Under the pieces are notes generated by a model that made no database searches, was not told where the DNA came from, and saw only the letters and a list, made by a program, of their open reading frames with translations. The position numbers and the translations under genes were made by a program. From a virus, in IMG/VR virus record IMGVR_UViG_3300047472_000051, positions 1 to 45,910 of that record: DNA of 45,910 nucleotides; one strand, 5' to 3'. Positions 16,992 through 23,931 of this stretch are shown in pieces. Each line of letters begins with the position of its first letter. Positions within the stretch are counted from its first letter, which is position 1.

Positions 16992-17600
16992 TTAATATTT
17001 ACGATACGAAAGGTCAAGCTTGACCAGACGCGGGGTTTTTACAACGGTGGTTTCGACAGGGGTGTCCACCGCTGCCGCTTCTACTACGGGGTTTTCGCCC
17101 GTTACTTCGACCGCTTCCGCAGTCTCAGCTAATGAAAGACTCTTGAACGCGGTAATTACTGCTTCCGGGTTGCACGGAATAGCCACAAGGGACAACTCAT
17201 GCACGTCTGCTTTTGTAAAGCGAACGCCCATATCCTTCCCTAGCGCTTCGTATTCGCTGGGAATGAACCCGATAGAGACGCCTTTGATAAGGCCGCTCTT
17301 TACGCTATGCCATGCTTCATCGGTACGTTGCTTAACTACGCCTTCCTCGTCTACCTTGGCAATCTTCGCCACGAACGGGAGACCCTTGGCAGTAGGTGCG
17401 CCGAATTGCACAGTGCCCACGGGTTGCGAATGGTCGTGATTTAGGAGGAGAGGTGCATCTGACGCAAAGGACAGGCCCATAGGCTCTACTACGTCCTTAA
17501 CGCGGTCCAATGCTGGCGTACTGGCAATGCCGATAATCTCTCGCGCGTCTTCGGACACGCTTTTGATTGTGATTGCGCTAAATGCGCGGTTAGTTTTCAT
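16992..17600 (-). CDS. Prohead protease (HK97 family)
   Basis: 202 residues. Catalytic residues of the U35-type serine protease can be seen: His55 in LLLNHDH, Ser109 in KGVSIGF and Glu135 in VHELSLVAIP. A Pro/Val/Thr-rich tail (about 160-202) is usual and is often cut off. It matures the capsid by removing the delta domain and then itself. Its stop lies only 10 nt before the TTG start of the capsid gene, so the two are probably coupled. Confidence 0.95.
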   Translation of the reverse strand: MKTNRAFSAITIKSVSEDAREIIGIASTPALDRVKDVVEPMGLSFASDAPLLLNHDHSQPVGTVQFGAPTAKGLPFVAKIAKVDEEGVVKQRTDEAWHSVKSGLIKGVSIGFIPSEYEALGKDMGVRFTKADVHELSLVAIPCNPEAVITAFKSLSLAETAEAVEVTGENPVVEAAAVDTPVETTVVKTPRLVKLDLSYRKY

Positions 17601-17609
17601 TCGTTATCC

Positions 17610-19208
17610 TTAGTAGACCATAGGCGCGCCCATGTCCTCATTTCCTGCTGCCAATACGACAGCACCAGCCGCCATGACCATAGCCACGAGCGGGTCAATA
17701 CGCCCGGTAGCCTTCTGCTTGTCTAACTTGCGGTTACCTGCAGGGTCTTTAATGACGACACCGTTAGCAGCCGCCATAGTCAGTACCGGGTGCATACCGT
17801 GGGCAACCTGAGAGTTAAGTAGCCACTCCTCCAGAACGTCCATTGCGGGGCTAATGCTCATGTACCCTTGTCCGAACTCCACGAGAGGCAGCAAGCCACC
17901 TTCTGACGCGGGCAATTCGGTATCAATGCCTATATCAGCGAACTCTTTCTTTAGAAGATCGATTCGCCAACGGTCAAACGCTATAGAGTGGATGCTAAGG
18001 CCGTAGCAAATTTCGGCAATGTCGCGGGCCACGTACTCATAGTCAACGGTCTTACCCGGAGTAGTCCGCATGTAGCCTTGCTTAGCCCATACGTCATAGG
18101 GTGAGCGGTCTTTATGTGCGCGGTCTTTAAGGCCGTCTTCAGGCGTCCAGACGTATGTGTGTACTTGCCAGACGCCTGCTACCTTGCCCACCAGCACCAA
18201 CGCGGTTAAGTCGGTACGGGCTGATAGGTCAAGGCCCCCGTAGACGGGCGTATGTCGGTCAAACGGGAGTGGTTGTGCGGCGTTAGCCTTCCAAACGTCG
18301 CGGGAGATAAACGGGGAATTGACGGATACGCGCTGATTGAGCAGCAAGTTCCGTACAGTGTTCTCCATAGACGGCATACGAGCCGCCTGCTTCATCTGCT
18401 CCTCTAGGTCGGGGAGAGACCGGAACAAACCTAGGGCGGGGTTAGCATCAGCCCACGCCTGCTTATCGTCTAACTCCGCGTTTTCGTCCGCACAGTACAG
18501 GTGAGACACAATGCGCGGGTCTCCGCTCGCTTCAGCGTCGTCTAGCCAGATAGAGAGCAAGTCTGCATCTGACGCAGCTTGCGTGCTAAGGGCGATTAGG
18601 AGCGGGTTAGCGTGTGCGCCCTGTGACGTGGTGATAGCATCAATAAAATCTGACTGCGGACCTACTATCTGCCCAATCTCGTCTAGGATTGCAAGGGCAG
18701 GAGAGAGGCCGTGGGCGGTCTTAGCCTCTGCGGATAGTGCGCGGTACTCCACGTTGAATCTACGGCCCACCAGACGCTTACCGGACGGCATGATACTCAC
18801 CAGCGGCTGTAGCGTAGGGGATAGAGACACCATCTTTGCTGCCAGGTTAAACACTAGCGCGGCCTGGTCCCGTGACATTGCCCCGGATACGATCTGGCTA
18901 TTAAGCACAGCCTCTGGGCCGGTTAGGTGTACGAGCAGGATAAATGCGATGGTTGCGCTTTTCGCGTTCTTTCTGGCAATGCTAAATAGTGCCTTGCGCG
19001 TAATTGCAGCGTTATCGTAGACAGAGTAGAAAAACGCTTCCTGGAAATCGGCTAGCTTTACCTTCTGCCCTACTAGCGCACCCTCCGGGATAACGCAATT
19101 ACGCTCAATGAAATACATAGCGCGCTCAGCGCGTGATAATTCGTCATACGGGAGGCCACGCCAAGCCCGTAGTACGGGGATGGGGCCGCACTTATACGGG
19201 TTAGCCAA
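17610..19208 (-). CDS. terL: Terminase large subunit
   Basis: 532 residues. The N-terminal ATPase has a Walker A-like loop (SIARKNAKSA, about 77-86) and Walker B LAILDEIG (about 172-179). The C-terminal RNase H-like nuclease starts with YGGLDLSARTDLTAL and contains further Asp residues near the end (GRIDPLVAMVMA). It drives DNA into the prohead and cuts it. The HK97-like type, together with the HNH gene upstream, fits a cos-type packaging strategy, which is inference. Confidence 0.95.
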   Translation of the reverse strand: MANPYKCGPIPVLRAWRGLPYDELSRAERAMYFIERNCVIPEGALVGQKVKLADFQEAFFYSVYDNAAITRKALFSIARKNAKSATIAFILLVHLTGPEAVLNSQIVSGAMSRDQAALVFNLAAKMVSLSPTLQPLVSIMPSGKRLVGRRFNVEYRALSAEAKTAHGLSPALAILDEIGQIVGPQSDFIDAITTSQGAHANPLLIALSTQAASDADLLSIWLDDAEASGDPRIVSHLYCADENAELDDKQAWADANPALGLFRSLPDLEEQMKQAARMPSMENTVRNLLLNQRVSVNSPFISRDVWKANAAQPLPFDRHTPVYGGLDLSARTDLTALVLVGKVAGVWQVHTYVWTPEDGLKDRAHKDRSPYDVWAKQGYMRTTPGKTVDYEYVARDIAEICYGLSIHSIAFDRWRIDLLKKEFADIGIDTELPASEGGLLPLVEFGQGYMSISPAMDVLEEWLLNSQVAHGMHPVLTMAAANGVVIKDPAGNRKLDKQKATGRIDPLVAMVMAAGAVVLAAGNEDMGAPMVY

Positions 19209-19224
19209 TAGGTATCCTTATTAA

Positions 19225-19686
19225 TCAGACCGCACGAAGTCTAGGGATGCTTGGATCGTCTTCCACTTCACGGGCTTCCTTCTCTACGGCCAGCTTCTTA
19301 CCAGCATCAGCACTGCGACCAACCGTAGCCGCTGCATGTACGTGCAACTTAGCCGATAGAGCCATAGACCTAACGCTAAGGGTGTTAAGTAGTGCGTGCT
19401 TAGGATTAACAACCTGCGTACCCTTAGCGTTAGTGATAATGTCTTTCTCGTCCTCTAGTTCCTCTTGGATACGATTAATATCCGCCTGGCAGTGGGCAAG
19501 GTTGGCCGCGTGGGCAAGGTCAATATCAGTCCACGTATCAGCCGCCCTGGCTAGCACAATGGAATTCCAGTACGGAATATCGATATCTCTAAGCCTGATA
19601 TGGGCCGGTGGTGCGATAGGACCAAGGGAAGCAGCCTGAGCGGCCTTAACAGCAGCAGTAACGCTGTCAGAACGGGTCTTAGCCAT
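19225..19686 (-). CDS. terS: Terminase small subunit
   Basis: 153 residues in the expected place before terL, with GGAGG about 6 nt upstream of the ATG. The segment WNSIVLARAADTWTDIDLAHAANLA and the following helical Glu-rich stretch fit P27-type small subunits of HK97-like phages. It binds the packaging site next to or within the non-coding region just upstream and guides the large subunit. It is the first gene of the leftward structural operon. Confidence 0.85.
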   Translation of the reverse strand: MAKTRSDSVTAAVKAAQAASLGPIAPPAHIRLRDIDIPYWNSIVLARAADTWTDIDLAHAANLAHCQADINRIQEELEDEKDIITNAKGTQVVNPKHALLNTLSVRSMALSAKLHVHAAATVGRSADAGKKLAVEKEAREVEDDPSIPRLRAV

Positions 19687-20439
19687 AAGGCCTCCTAAGT
19701 GTTCTTACTAATATTGGGCTACGTGCGCGCGTGATCGCGCGAAGTGCTAGGTATATCCCCTATGCATGACGTATGCTCCGCAGCAGCCGTAGCTCATTGG
19801 AACGGTTCTCACAAGGGATATGCGTAGGACTGCTTAGAATGCTCTGTGATCGGTTTGGGCCGGAGTTGGTACTCAGGTAGCGGAAAGGGCTTATACGCCC
19901 GTCTGGGACGATTCTGGTGCGAATCAGAGGGATTCTAGAAAGAACGAGAGATTGTCGAGACGGATTAATTGCAGTTAGCAATCACGGGACTAGATCTGTC
20001 GATGTCCAAGGCTAAATGCGATCTATTCGCGTACACCCCCCGACTATTAGCCTTCATAGCCCATAGAAGCGACCTATCGGCACCACATTAGTGCATGCCT
20101 ATGCTATCGATCTATCAACACGTTAGGTTTTGGCTATTGGCAAAGAACATGCCAGAAATGGACTATCCTAGAACCCTGTACGTATAAATTTTCTTAGATT
20201 TATAATTCTTAAATTCAGGATTACTTGTGTCTAAGCGAGATACTTGTACAGGGCATAGCATACAGACCACCGTATGTATAACTACTGACAGACCGCATGT
20301 AGCTATCGCTAGTGGGCCGGATTGGCATGTGTGTTGGTGTGTTGTGCAGTAGAGGTACACCAAGCCTTAGTACTACCTGCATGTAGAACTACTGTATATA
20401 CAATCTTTGATTGATAACTACTAGATAACTACACTGTGT
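19687..20439. other. Non-coding region upstream of terminase; packaging-site candidate
   Basis: About 750 bp without a convincing gene. It has many short dyads: GATTC/GAATC hairpins around 19910-19935, GGGC/GCCC at 19887-19900, and the nested inverted repeats at 20174-20253. The CAACT/AACTACT-like words recur at about 20280-20430. By position between terS and an HNH gene it should contain cos or the terminase binding sites and the late promoter of the structural operon. I could not point to the cut site or to a T7-type promoter in it. Confidence 0.4.
20174..20253. repeat. Nested inverted repeats
   Basis: An outer 8-bp inverted pair, CCCTGTAC (20174-20181) and GTACAGGG (20246-20253), encloses an inner AT-rich hairpin TATAAAT (20183-20189) and ATTTATA (20198-20204) with an 8-nt loop. 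This could be a protein-binding site for packaging or replication, or a transcript hairpin. Nothing decides between these. Confidence 0.5.
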
Positions 20440-20532
20440 TTAATCTTTAGTGTTACCGTATTCACTCTTCCAGTGTCTATTAACTATAACCATACAGACT
20501 AAACCTATTACACTAAGTATCATATCTACCAT
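20440..20532 (-). CDS. Mini membrane protein downstream of HNH
   Basis: 30 residues: one hydrophobic helix MILSVIGLVCMVIV, then a short polar tail NRHWKSEYGNTKD. The ATG comes one nt after the HNH stop codon, so it would be translated by re-initiation. It is AT-rich like the HNH gene and so probably came with it. Small size means chance cannot be excluded, but the helix-plus-polar-tail build is that of a real single-span peptide. Confidence 0.4.
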   Translation of the reverse strand: MVDMILSVIGLVCMVIVNRHWKSEYGNTKD

Positions 20533-20533
20533 A

Positions 20534-20839
20534 TTAACTATTCCAATGATGTAGTTTGTTAGTAGGCAATCCATCTACTGTACTACCAGTCTTTATAGTG
20601 TACTGTCTATCTGTAGCAGTCTTTAGCTTATGACACTCTATACATAGGTACTGTAGATTATCATCATCATTAGTACCATTATCGTCTAATGCTATAATGT
20701 GGTCTACTTCACCAGTAGGAGTTATTCTCTTACACTTACAGCAAGTATAGTTATCTCTAAGTCTTATTCTTAGGCGTTGAGCTACACCAGCATTACCTGT
20801 TAATCTGGTATGTTTAGGATTATATTTATTCTTGGTCAT
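20534..20839 (-). CDS. HNH endonuclease next to the terminase
   Basis: 101 residues with the full HNH core: CCKCKR (zinc pair), GEVDHIIALDDNGTNDDDNLQYLC and CIECHKLKTA (second zinc pair). HNH proteins beside the terminase are known in cos-type phages with HK97-like large subunits, where they help the terminase cut (HK97 gp74). This supports a packaging role. The gene and the DNA around it (about 20380-20850) are much more AT-rich than the neighbours, a sign of recent transfer, so a purely selfish homing role is also possible. Confidence 0.88.
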   Translation of the reverse strand: MTKNKYNPKHTRLTGNAGVAQRLRIRLRDNYTCCKCKRITPTGEVDHIIALDDNGTNDDDNLQYLCIECHKLKTATDRQYTIKTGSTVDGLPTNKLHHWNS

Positions 20840-21072
20840 AGATTAATCCTAACGGAAGGTGAGTCCAGCGCAGCGGCACTTAAATGCAATAGACTACAGG
20901 TTACTCATCTTGATGTAGGTTTGAATTAATGGGCTAGCCTCGCACTTGCCTGGGAGTTCGACGGGCAACTCTACCGCACGGGAAAGGGTGTTCCTCTCCA
21001 ATGCGCAGTAGCTTTTTCGTGTTTTCGTCTGTATCGTATGCTGGGCGCGTGATCGGTGGGGACAGAACACGC
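20840..21072. other. Intergenic stretch between HNH and the recombinase-like gene
   Basis: It holds no convincing gene. Two competing hairpins are visible: GAGTT (20954-20958) with AACTC (20967-20971), and TTGCC (20946-20950) with GGCAA (20964-20968). The promoter of the HNH gene should be here on the minus strand, but no good match to sigma70 was found. I see no tRNA or clear terminator. Confidence 0.3.
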
Positions 21073-21990
21073 TTATTCAGAAGTGCCCAGAATCCTCGCT
21101 AGCGGGTGCAAAGTCTTGCTTCCAATGATGCTCCAAAGTTGCTGCATAGATAATCCCTGAGCAAGCATCCGACATAATGCTTCGTATCTAAGATCGTTGA
21201 AATGTAAATCAGCAATCTTGGCGCGTTCCACAGTACGGATAAATGCTCGCTGTAATGCCATGGACGATACGCCGTCAAATACGAGACCATTAGCTTTAAT
21301 TCCTCTGTTCTTAAGGACTTCTAATAGTCGGTCTGAAATCGGGATTACACGAACGCCAGCCTTACCATTAACTCTGATTACCTTGTTATCTAGGTCCACA
21401 TCAGACCAGTCTAGTTTGATAATCTCATGCTGCATTAATGCTGTGTCTAACGCAATGATTATGGAGTCTCTAAGATAACCACCACGCGTATTAGCTGCTT
21501 CCGCTAACAGAGCTTGTTCCTCGTAATCAGGAATTCTACGTTCTCTAGTTTGGGTCTGCTTGGCGTAAGCTGCAACTACTGGATTACGGGTTAGGCGAAT
21601 ATCGAACTCCCTACGTGCGTACTCGATAGCAGCCTGTAGCGTTGCGGTGACTTCGTTAGGTTCTGCTGAGAACGCGGTAACATCCTCCGGCTGTATGTCC
21701 GTGATTATCATATTCCACAGGTTAGACTTAGCCATATCAGCTACAGGAAGTTGCACCTTATCCGGCATGCTCATTTTGTACATGGCTAGCAAGTCACCTA
21801 CGGACAGTAGCTCCGCAGCGTCCGTTAGTTGGTCCTGTCCTGCATCTAGGGAATTCTCCTTATCCTCGGCCCAAAGCTCCGCGTCTTCCTTAGTGTCGAA
21901 TGTGCGCGAGTACGTCGGGTGTCCCAATCGTCTAACCTTTGCCTGCCATTTTGAGCCGTGCTGGCTCTTGCGTTCGCTGATAGTCGCCAT
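21073..21990 (-). CDS. Catalytically dead tyrosine-recombinase-like protein, candidate immunity repressor
   Basis: 305 residues with the domain order of a tyrosine integrase: an arm-binding-type N-terminus (KWQAKVRRLGHPTYSRTFDT, about 14-33), a shortened core-binding region (about 60-145) and a recombinase fold (about 152-305). The active site is gone. The catalytic Arg in the usual TGLRxxE is Met186 (TALMQHE), the first His of HxxR is Asn265 (NDLR, with Arg268 kept), the His of GHKT is Ser291 (GSKT), and the Tyr is replaced by Ile300 (RILG). Lys210 remains. The rest of the fold is well kept, which speaks for selection on DNA binding. It is transcribed leftward, away from the early promoter at 22270, from its own promoter at 22015-22043, with AGGGAG before the ATG. 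No CI-like gene was seen elsewhere. I infer that it is the repressor; a decayed spare integrase is the alternative. Confidence 0.8.
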   Translation of the reverse strand: MATISERKSQHGSKWQAKVRRLGHPTYSRTFDTKEDAELWAEDKENSLDAGQDQLTDAAELLSVGDLLAMYKMSMPDKVQLPVADMAKSNLWNMIITDIQPEDVTAFSAEPNEVTATLQAAIEYARREFDIRLTRNPVVAAYAKQTQTRERRIPDYEEQALLAEAANTRGGYLRDSIIIALDTALMQHEIIKLDWSDVDLDNKVIRVNGKAGVRVIPISDRLLEVLKNRGIKANGLVFDGVSSMALQRAFIRTVERAKIADLHFNDLRYEALCRMLAQGLSMQQLWSIIGSKTLHPLARILGTSE

Positions 21991-22014
21991 AGTATTGTTC
22001 TCCCTGTTTGCAGC

Positions 22015-22043
22015 AGTCTAAACGGGTGCTTTATATGTGTCAA
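22015..22043 (-). promoter_or_regulatory. Promoter of the dead-recombinase gene
   Basis: Read on the minus strand: TTGACA (22043-22038), 17-bp spacer, TAGACT (22020-22015). The start point would be near 22008, giving a leader of about 18 nt with the AGGGAG ribosome binding site. No full operator palindrome overlaps it, only GGAC half-site words nearby (about 22056), so if the protein represses, it may not shut this promoter off strongly. Confidence 0.7.
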
Positions 22044-22155
22044 CAATAATTTGGGGACAGTGACAGAATTAGGCGGGTTTACGGCTTCTGATCGGGGGTT
22101 AGCTATCCGTAATGAGGCATACAGTAAGGACTTCCCTACAGTGCTGTCAGGTAAT

Positions 22156-22176
22156 CCCTACGCGTCTTACGTAGGG
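22156..22176. repeat. Hairpin/dyad in the control region
   Basis: Perfect 7-bp inverted repeat CCCTACG (22156-22162) and CGTAGGG (22170-22176) around a 7-nt loop. It lies 4 bp left of the perfect operator D. No T run follows on either strand, so it is not a standard terminator. It may be a binding site for a second regulator or for an accessory protein. Confidence 0.5.
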
Positions 22177-22180
22177 TTGT

Positions 22181-22206
22181 GTCCTGGACTCTACACTGTC
22201 CAGGAC
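22181..22206. promoter_or_regulatory. Operator-like palindrome D (perfect)
   Basis: GTCCTGGAC (22181-22189), 8-nt spacer, GTCCAGGAC (22198-22206): a perfect 9-bp inverted repeat with the same form as sites A, B and C. Its centre is 68 bp left of the centre of site B. Unlike the other three it does not overlap a good promoter, so it could serve co-operative binding or DNA looping with B. Confidence 0.75.
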
Positions 22207-22248
22207 GCTAACAGTCTGATGGTTCTAGGCGGGTTGCGCCACCGATTA

Positions 22249-22274
22249 GTCAGGGACAACACAAAGTCCTTGAC
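22249..22274. promoter_or_regulatory. Operator-like palindrome B at the early promoter
   Basis: Left arm GTCAGGGAC (22249-22257), 8-nt spacer, right arm GTCCTTGAC (22266-22274). The right arm overlaps TTGACA of the early rightward promoter, so binding would directly shut the early/replication operon. This is where a lambda-type operator would be expected to lie. Confidence 0.75.
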
Positions 22275-22298
22275 ACAACACAGCAAGACGCGTACATT
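22270..22298 (+). promoter_or_regulatory. Early rightward promoter overlapping operator B
   Basis: -35 TTGACA (22270-22275), 17-bp spacer, -10 TACATT (22293-22298). It points into the early operon, which starts with coding sequence at 22627. Host RNA polymerase should use it, as no phage factor exists at that time. The promoter is divergent to that of the dead-recombinase gene, the standard arrangement of a lysis-lysogeny switch. Confidence 0.75.
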
Positions 22299-22304
22299 TC
22301 GATC

Positions 22305-22626
22305 CATGCCAACGAATCACGAGAACGCCCGGTAAGCCAAGGCTGAAAGCGCGGTAAGGGTTCCAAAGGTAAGACGAAGTAGAAGCAAGAATTTTGAAGT
22401 ACCGCAGTAGCGACACGGTGACGGCATACCAGCCAGGCGCGTAAGTCCTAGTGATAGGCGAGAACTGGATAAATGATCGGAGACGCGGAGAGCAGTCCAA
22501 GGGGTAAGTTGCCTGCGGAAATCGATGCGTTGTTAGGGATAAAGAAAAACACACCCTAGCACGGACACTGTTCGTTAAGGAGACTGGGGCCAGCCTTCTT
22601 ACTCAACGGGACCGAGACTAAACAAA
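22305..22626 (+). other. Long untranslated early leader
   Basis: About 320 nt between the early promoter and the first gene, with stop codons in all frames. GGTAAG occurs four times (22331, 22353, 22368, 22503), and CGTAAG once (22440). It is purine-rich. It could be an antitermination (put/nut-like) or regulatory RNA leader; I recognised no boxA and no known RNA family. Confidence 0.45.
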
Positions 22627-22881
22627 ATGAGTAATGGAATTAAATTCAGGCTTGCACATACGGACGGAACTCAAGTCCAACCACTGTGGTTTGTGCTGGC
22701 CGTAATTCGGAAGCATGGCTTTAGGACGATTTGCCCTGTAGTTAGGAGCGGCCTAGCGGGTTCGTTCCTGCTTGCTACGCTGGTGTACATCGGAGGCGCT
22801 GCTGTGCGCCCGCTGTCCTTTATTAACCTCTGTGATGAGCTTGGGGAGGAGTGTACCAACACTGAACTTGTTCCCGCATGA
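22627..22881 (+). CDS. Small hypothetical protein, first early gene
   Basis: 84 residues, not recognised. The middle (about 43-64: GLAGSFLLATLVYIGGAAV) could be a membrane helix. The start has no clear ribosome binding site, and an antisense frame of similar length exists. It is kept because codon use looks like the neighbours and because it lies first behind the early promoter. Early phage genes at this place often attack host functions, but nothing here shows it. Confidence 0.45.
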   Translation: MSNGIKFRLAHTDGTQVQPLWFVLAVIRKHGFRTICPVVRSGLAGSFLLATLVYIGGAAVRPLSFINLCDELGEECTNTELVPA

Positions 22882-22971
22882 CTCGTTAGCACACCTGATA
22901 CATCCCCATTTACTAAGCCTGCTCACTACCTGACGCGGGCTTAATCGATCCCTAGATACTTAGGATAACCA

Positions 22972-23346
22972 ATGATTATTTACCGTGTTGAGACTGAGAG
23001 CGGCAAGGGTCCGTACGCTGGTGTTGAGATAGGCTATAGGTGTGGTTCGGTTCACTCCGCGCCTAGCCCTTACGAAGACTGCGAGCTTAGGCCGGAATGG
23101 TCGCACCTTGAGCGCAGCATGGAGCAAGAGAAGTTCTACTTTGGCTTCGCTACGGCACAGCTACTCCTAGACTGGTTCCACTCCAGTGAATTCCACAACG
23201 AAGCGCATGAGGCTGGATACCGCGTTAGCGTTGTAGAGGTTCTAGGCCGCGTCTTCCACGGTACGTATCAATCAATCTTCGAGCGCAGTAAATCGGTAGT
23301 AACGAAGCGCCTCACATTCAACGAAATTAAACAACTCGCCGTTTAG
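22972..23346 (+). CDS. Phage hypothetical protein
   Basis: 124 residues, with TTAGGA upstream of the ATG. It starts MIIYRVETESGKGPYAG and contains FGFATAQLLLDWFHSSEF, a pattern found in small phage proteins that act early and are unknown in function. No enzyme motif or membrane helix. The C-terminus is basic (RSKSVVTKRLTF). Confidence 0.75.
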   Translation: MIIYRVETESGKGPYAGVEIGYRCGSVHSAPSPYEDCELRPEWSHLERSMEQEKFYFGFATAQLLLDWFHSSEFHNEAHEAGYRVSVVEVLGRVFHGTYQSIFERSKSVVTKRLTFNEIKQLAV

Positions 23347-23354
23347 GACTACAC

Positions 23355-23567
23355 ATGAAAGCAACTAACTCCGCAGCAAACCTGTATGACGCTATCGGCG
23401 GCCTCGCAGCACACCAGGCGTTGCGTATCCGTCTTGGCTGGGAACCTGACCGCAAGCCTACGCCTAAGAACAACCCTGCAGGCTCTAAGCTCGCTCGCCA
23501 GATTAAGCGTGGTAACAAGGGTCTCACTTGCCGCAACGGTTCCCCGATCAATCAGAAGGCTGCCTAA
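23355..23567 (+). CDS. Small basic hypothetical protein
   Basis: 70 residues, strongly basic in the second half (KPTPKNN, KLARQIKRGNKG), which suggests nucleic-acid or ribosome binding. Start ATG with GGA upstream in the spacer after the previous stop. No family recognised. Confidence 0.65.
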   Translation: MKATNSAANLYDAIGGLAAHQALRIRLGWEPDRKPTPKNNPAGSKLARQIKRGNKGLTCRNGSPINQKAA

Positions 23568-23569
23568 CT

Positions 23570-23749
23570 ATGACCACGAACAACACCACAACCGCTACCA
23601 CCCCGAAGGTTCAACATGTCTTCGATGAGCTTCGCAAGCACGGCGTAGGCCAGTTCCTCCGCGCACACCCGGAAGCAGCCCGCGTAATGGCGCGTATGCG
23701 CAGCGACTCCAAGAGCTTCTTTAGCATTGCGGCACGGTTCCACGCATGA
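23570..23749 (+). CDS. Small hypothetical protein
   Basis: 59 residues from ATG 23570, two nt after the previous stop; an earlier in-frame start would overlap that gene. A Thr/Asn-rich start is followed by a helical segment VFDELRKHGVGQFLRAHPEAARVMARM. Function unknown. Its end overlaps the next ATG (ATGA). Confidence 0.6.
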   Translation: MTTNNTTTATTPKVQHVFDELRKHGVGQFLRAHPEAARVMARMRSDSKSFFSIAARFHA

Positions 23750-23931
23750 CACAGACGCAAGCATTTACATTGGCCCGCTCGCTGGGCCTTGAGCCTACGC
23801 TCCATGAAGCCTCCGGTACGTGGCAGGTAGACGGACACAGGATTGACCGTTGGCTAGTGCTGCGAAACTACCCGGACTCTAACTGCGTGCCTAACAGCAG
23901 CAACACATACATTCGTGGTTTTTACGCATGA
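23746..23931 (+). CDS. Small hypothetical protein
   Basis: 61 residues, linked to both neighbours by ATGA overlaps. Contains the segment GTWQVDGHRIDRWLVLRNY. No recognised motif. It belongs to the cluster of tiny early genes. Confidence 0.6.
   Translation: MTQTQAFTLARSLGLEPTLHEASGTWQVDGHRIDRWLVLRNYPDSNCVPNSSNTYIRGFYA

Noticed and set aside
15686-17023. 445-codon open frame on the plus strand across the capsid and protease end
   Set aside because: Exact antisense of the capsid gene; low-complexity, Arg/Ser-rich product without motif or ribosome binding site. A codon-bias shadow.
19836-19936. tRNA-like segment on the plus strand (AGTTGGTA word, possible 7-bp outer stem AGAATGC/GGATTCT, T-arm-like hairpin)
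   Set aside because: The inner arms do not fit: the T-loop would have 8 nt, the D and anticodon stems cannot be formed at the right distances, and the length is about 100 nt. Left as structured non-coding DNA.
20163-20363. 66-codon minus-strand frame in the non-coding region
   Set aside because: Cys/His/Tyr-rich start without sense, GTG start with no ribosome binding site, runs across the nested inverted repeats. The Lys-rich end could be the relic of a gene, but this cannot be shown.
20931-21030. Possible tRNA or attachment site around GGGAGTTCGACGGG
   Set aside because: No complete cloverleaf on either strand; the two hairpins compete. No evidence for attachment beside a dead recombinase.
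21073-21990. Reading this gene as a second active integrase
   Set aside because: Catalytic Arg, both His and Tyr positions are replaced, so recombination activity is not expected.
22181-22206. Operator D as part of a further promoter
   Set aside because: On both strands the -35-like words AGGACG/AGGACA lack a fitting -10 at 16-18 bp.
22671-22892. 73-codon minus-strand frame opposite the first early gene
   Set aside because: No ribosome binding site and against the direction of the early operon.
22889-22950. Possible terminator AAGCC...GGCTT after the first early gene
   Set aside because: Stem only 5 bp with an 18-nt loop and no T run; it would cut the early operon.
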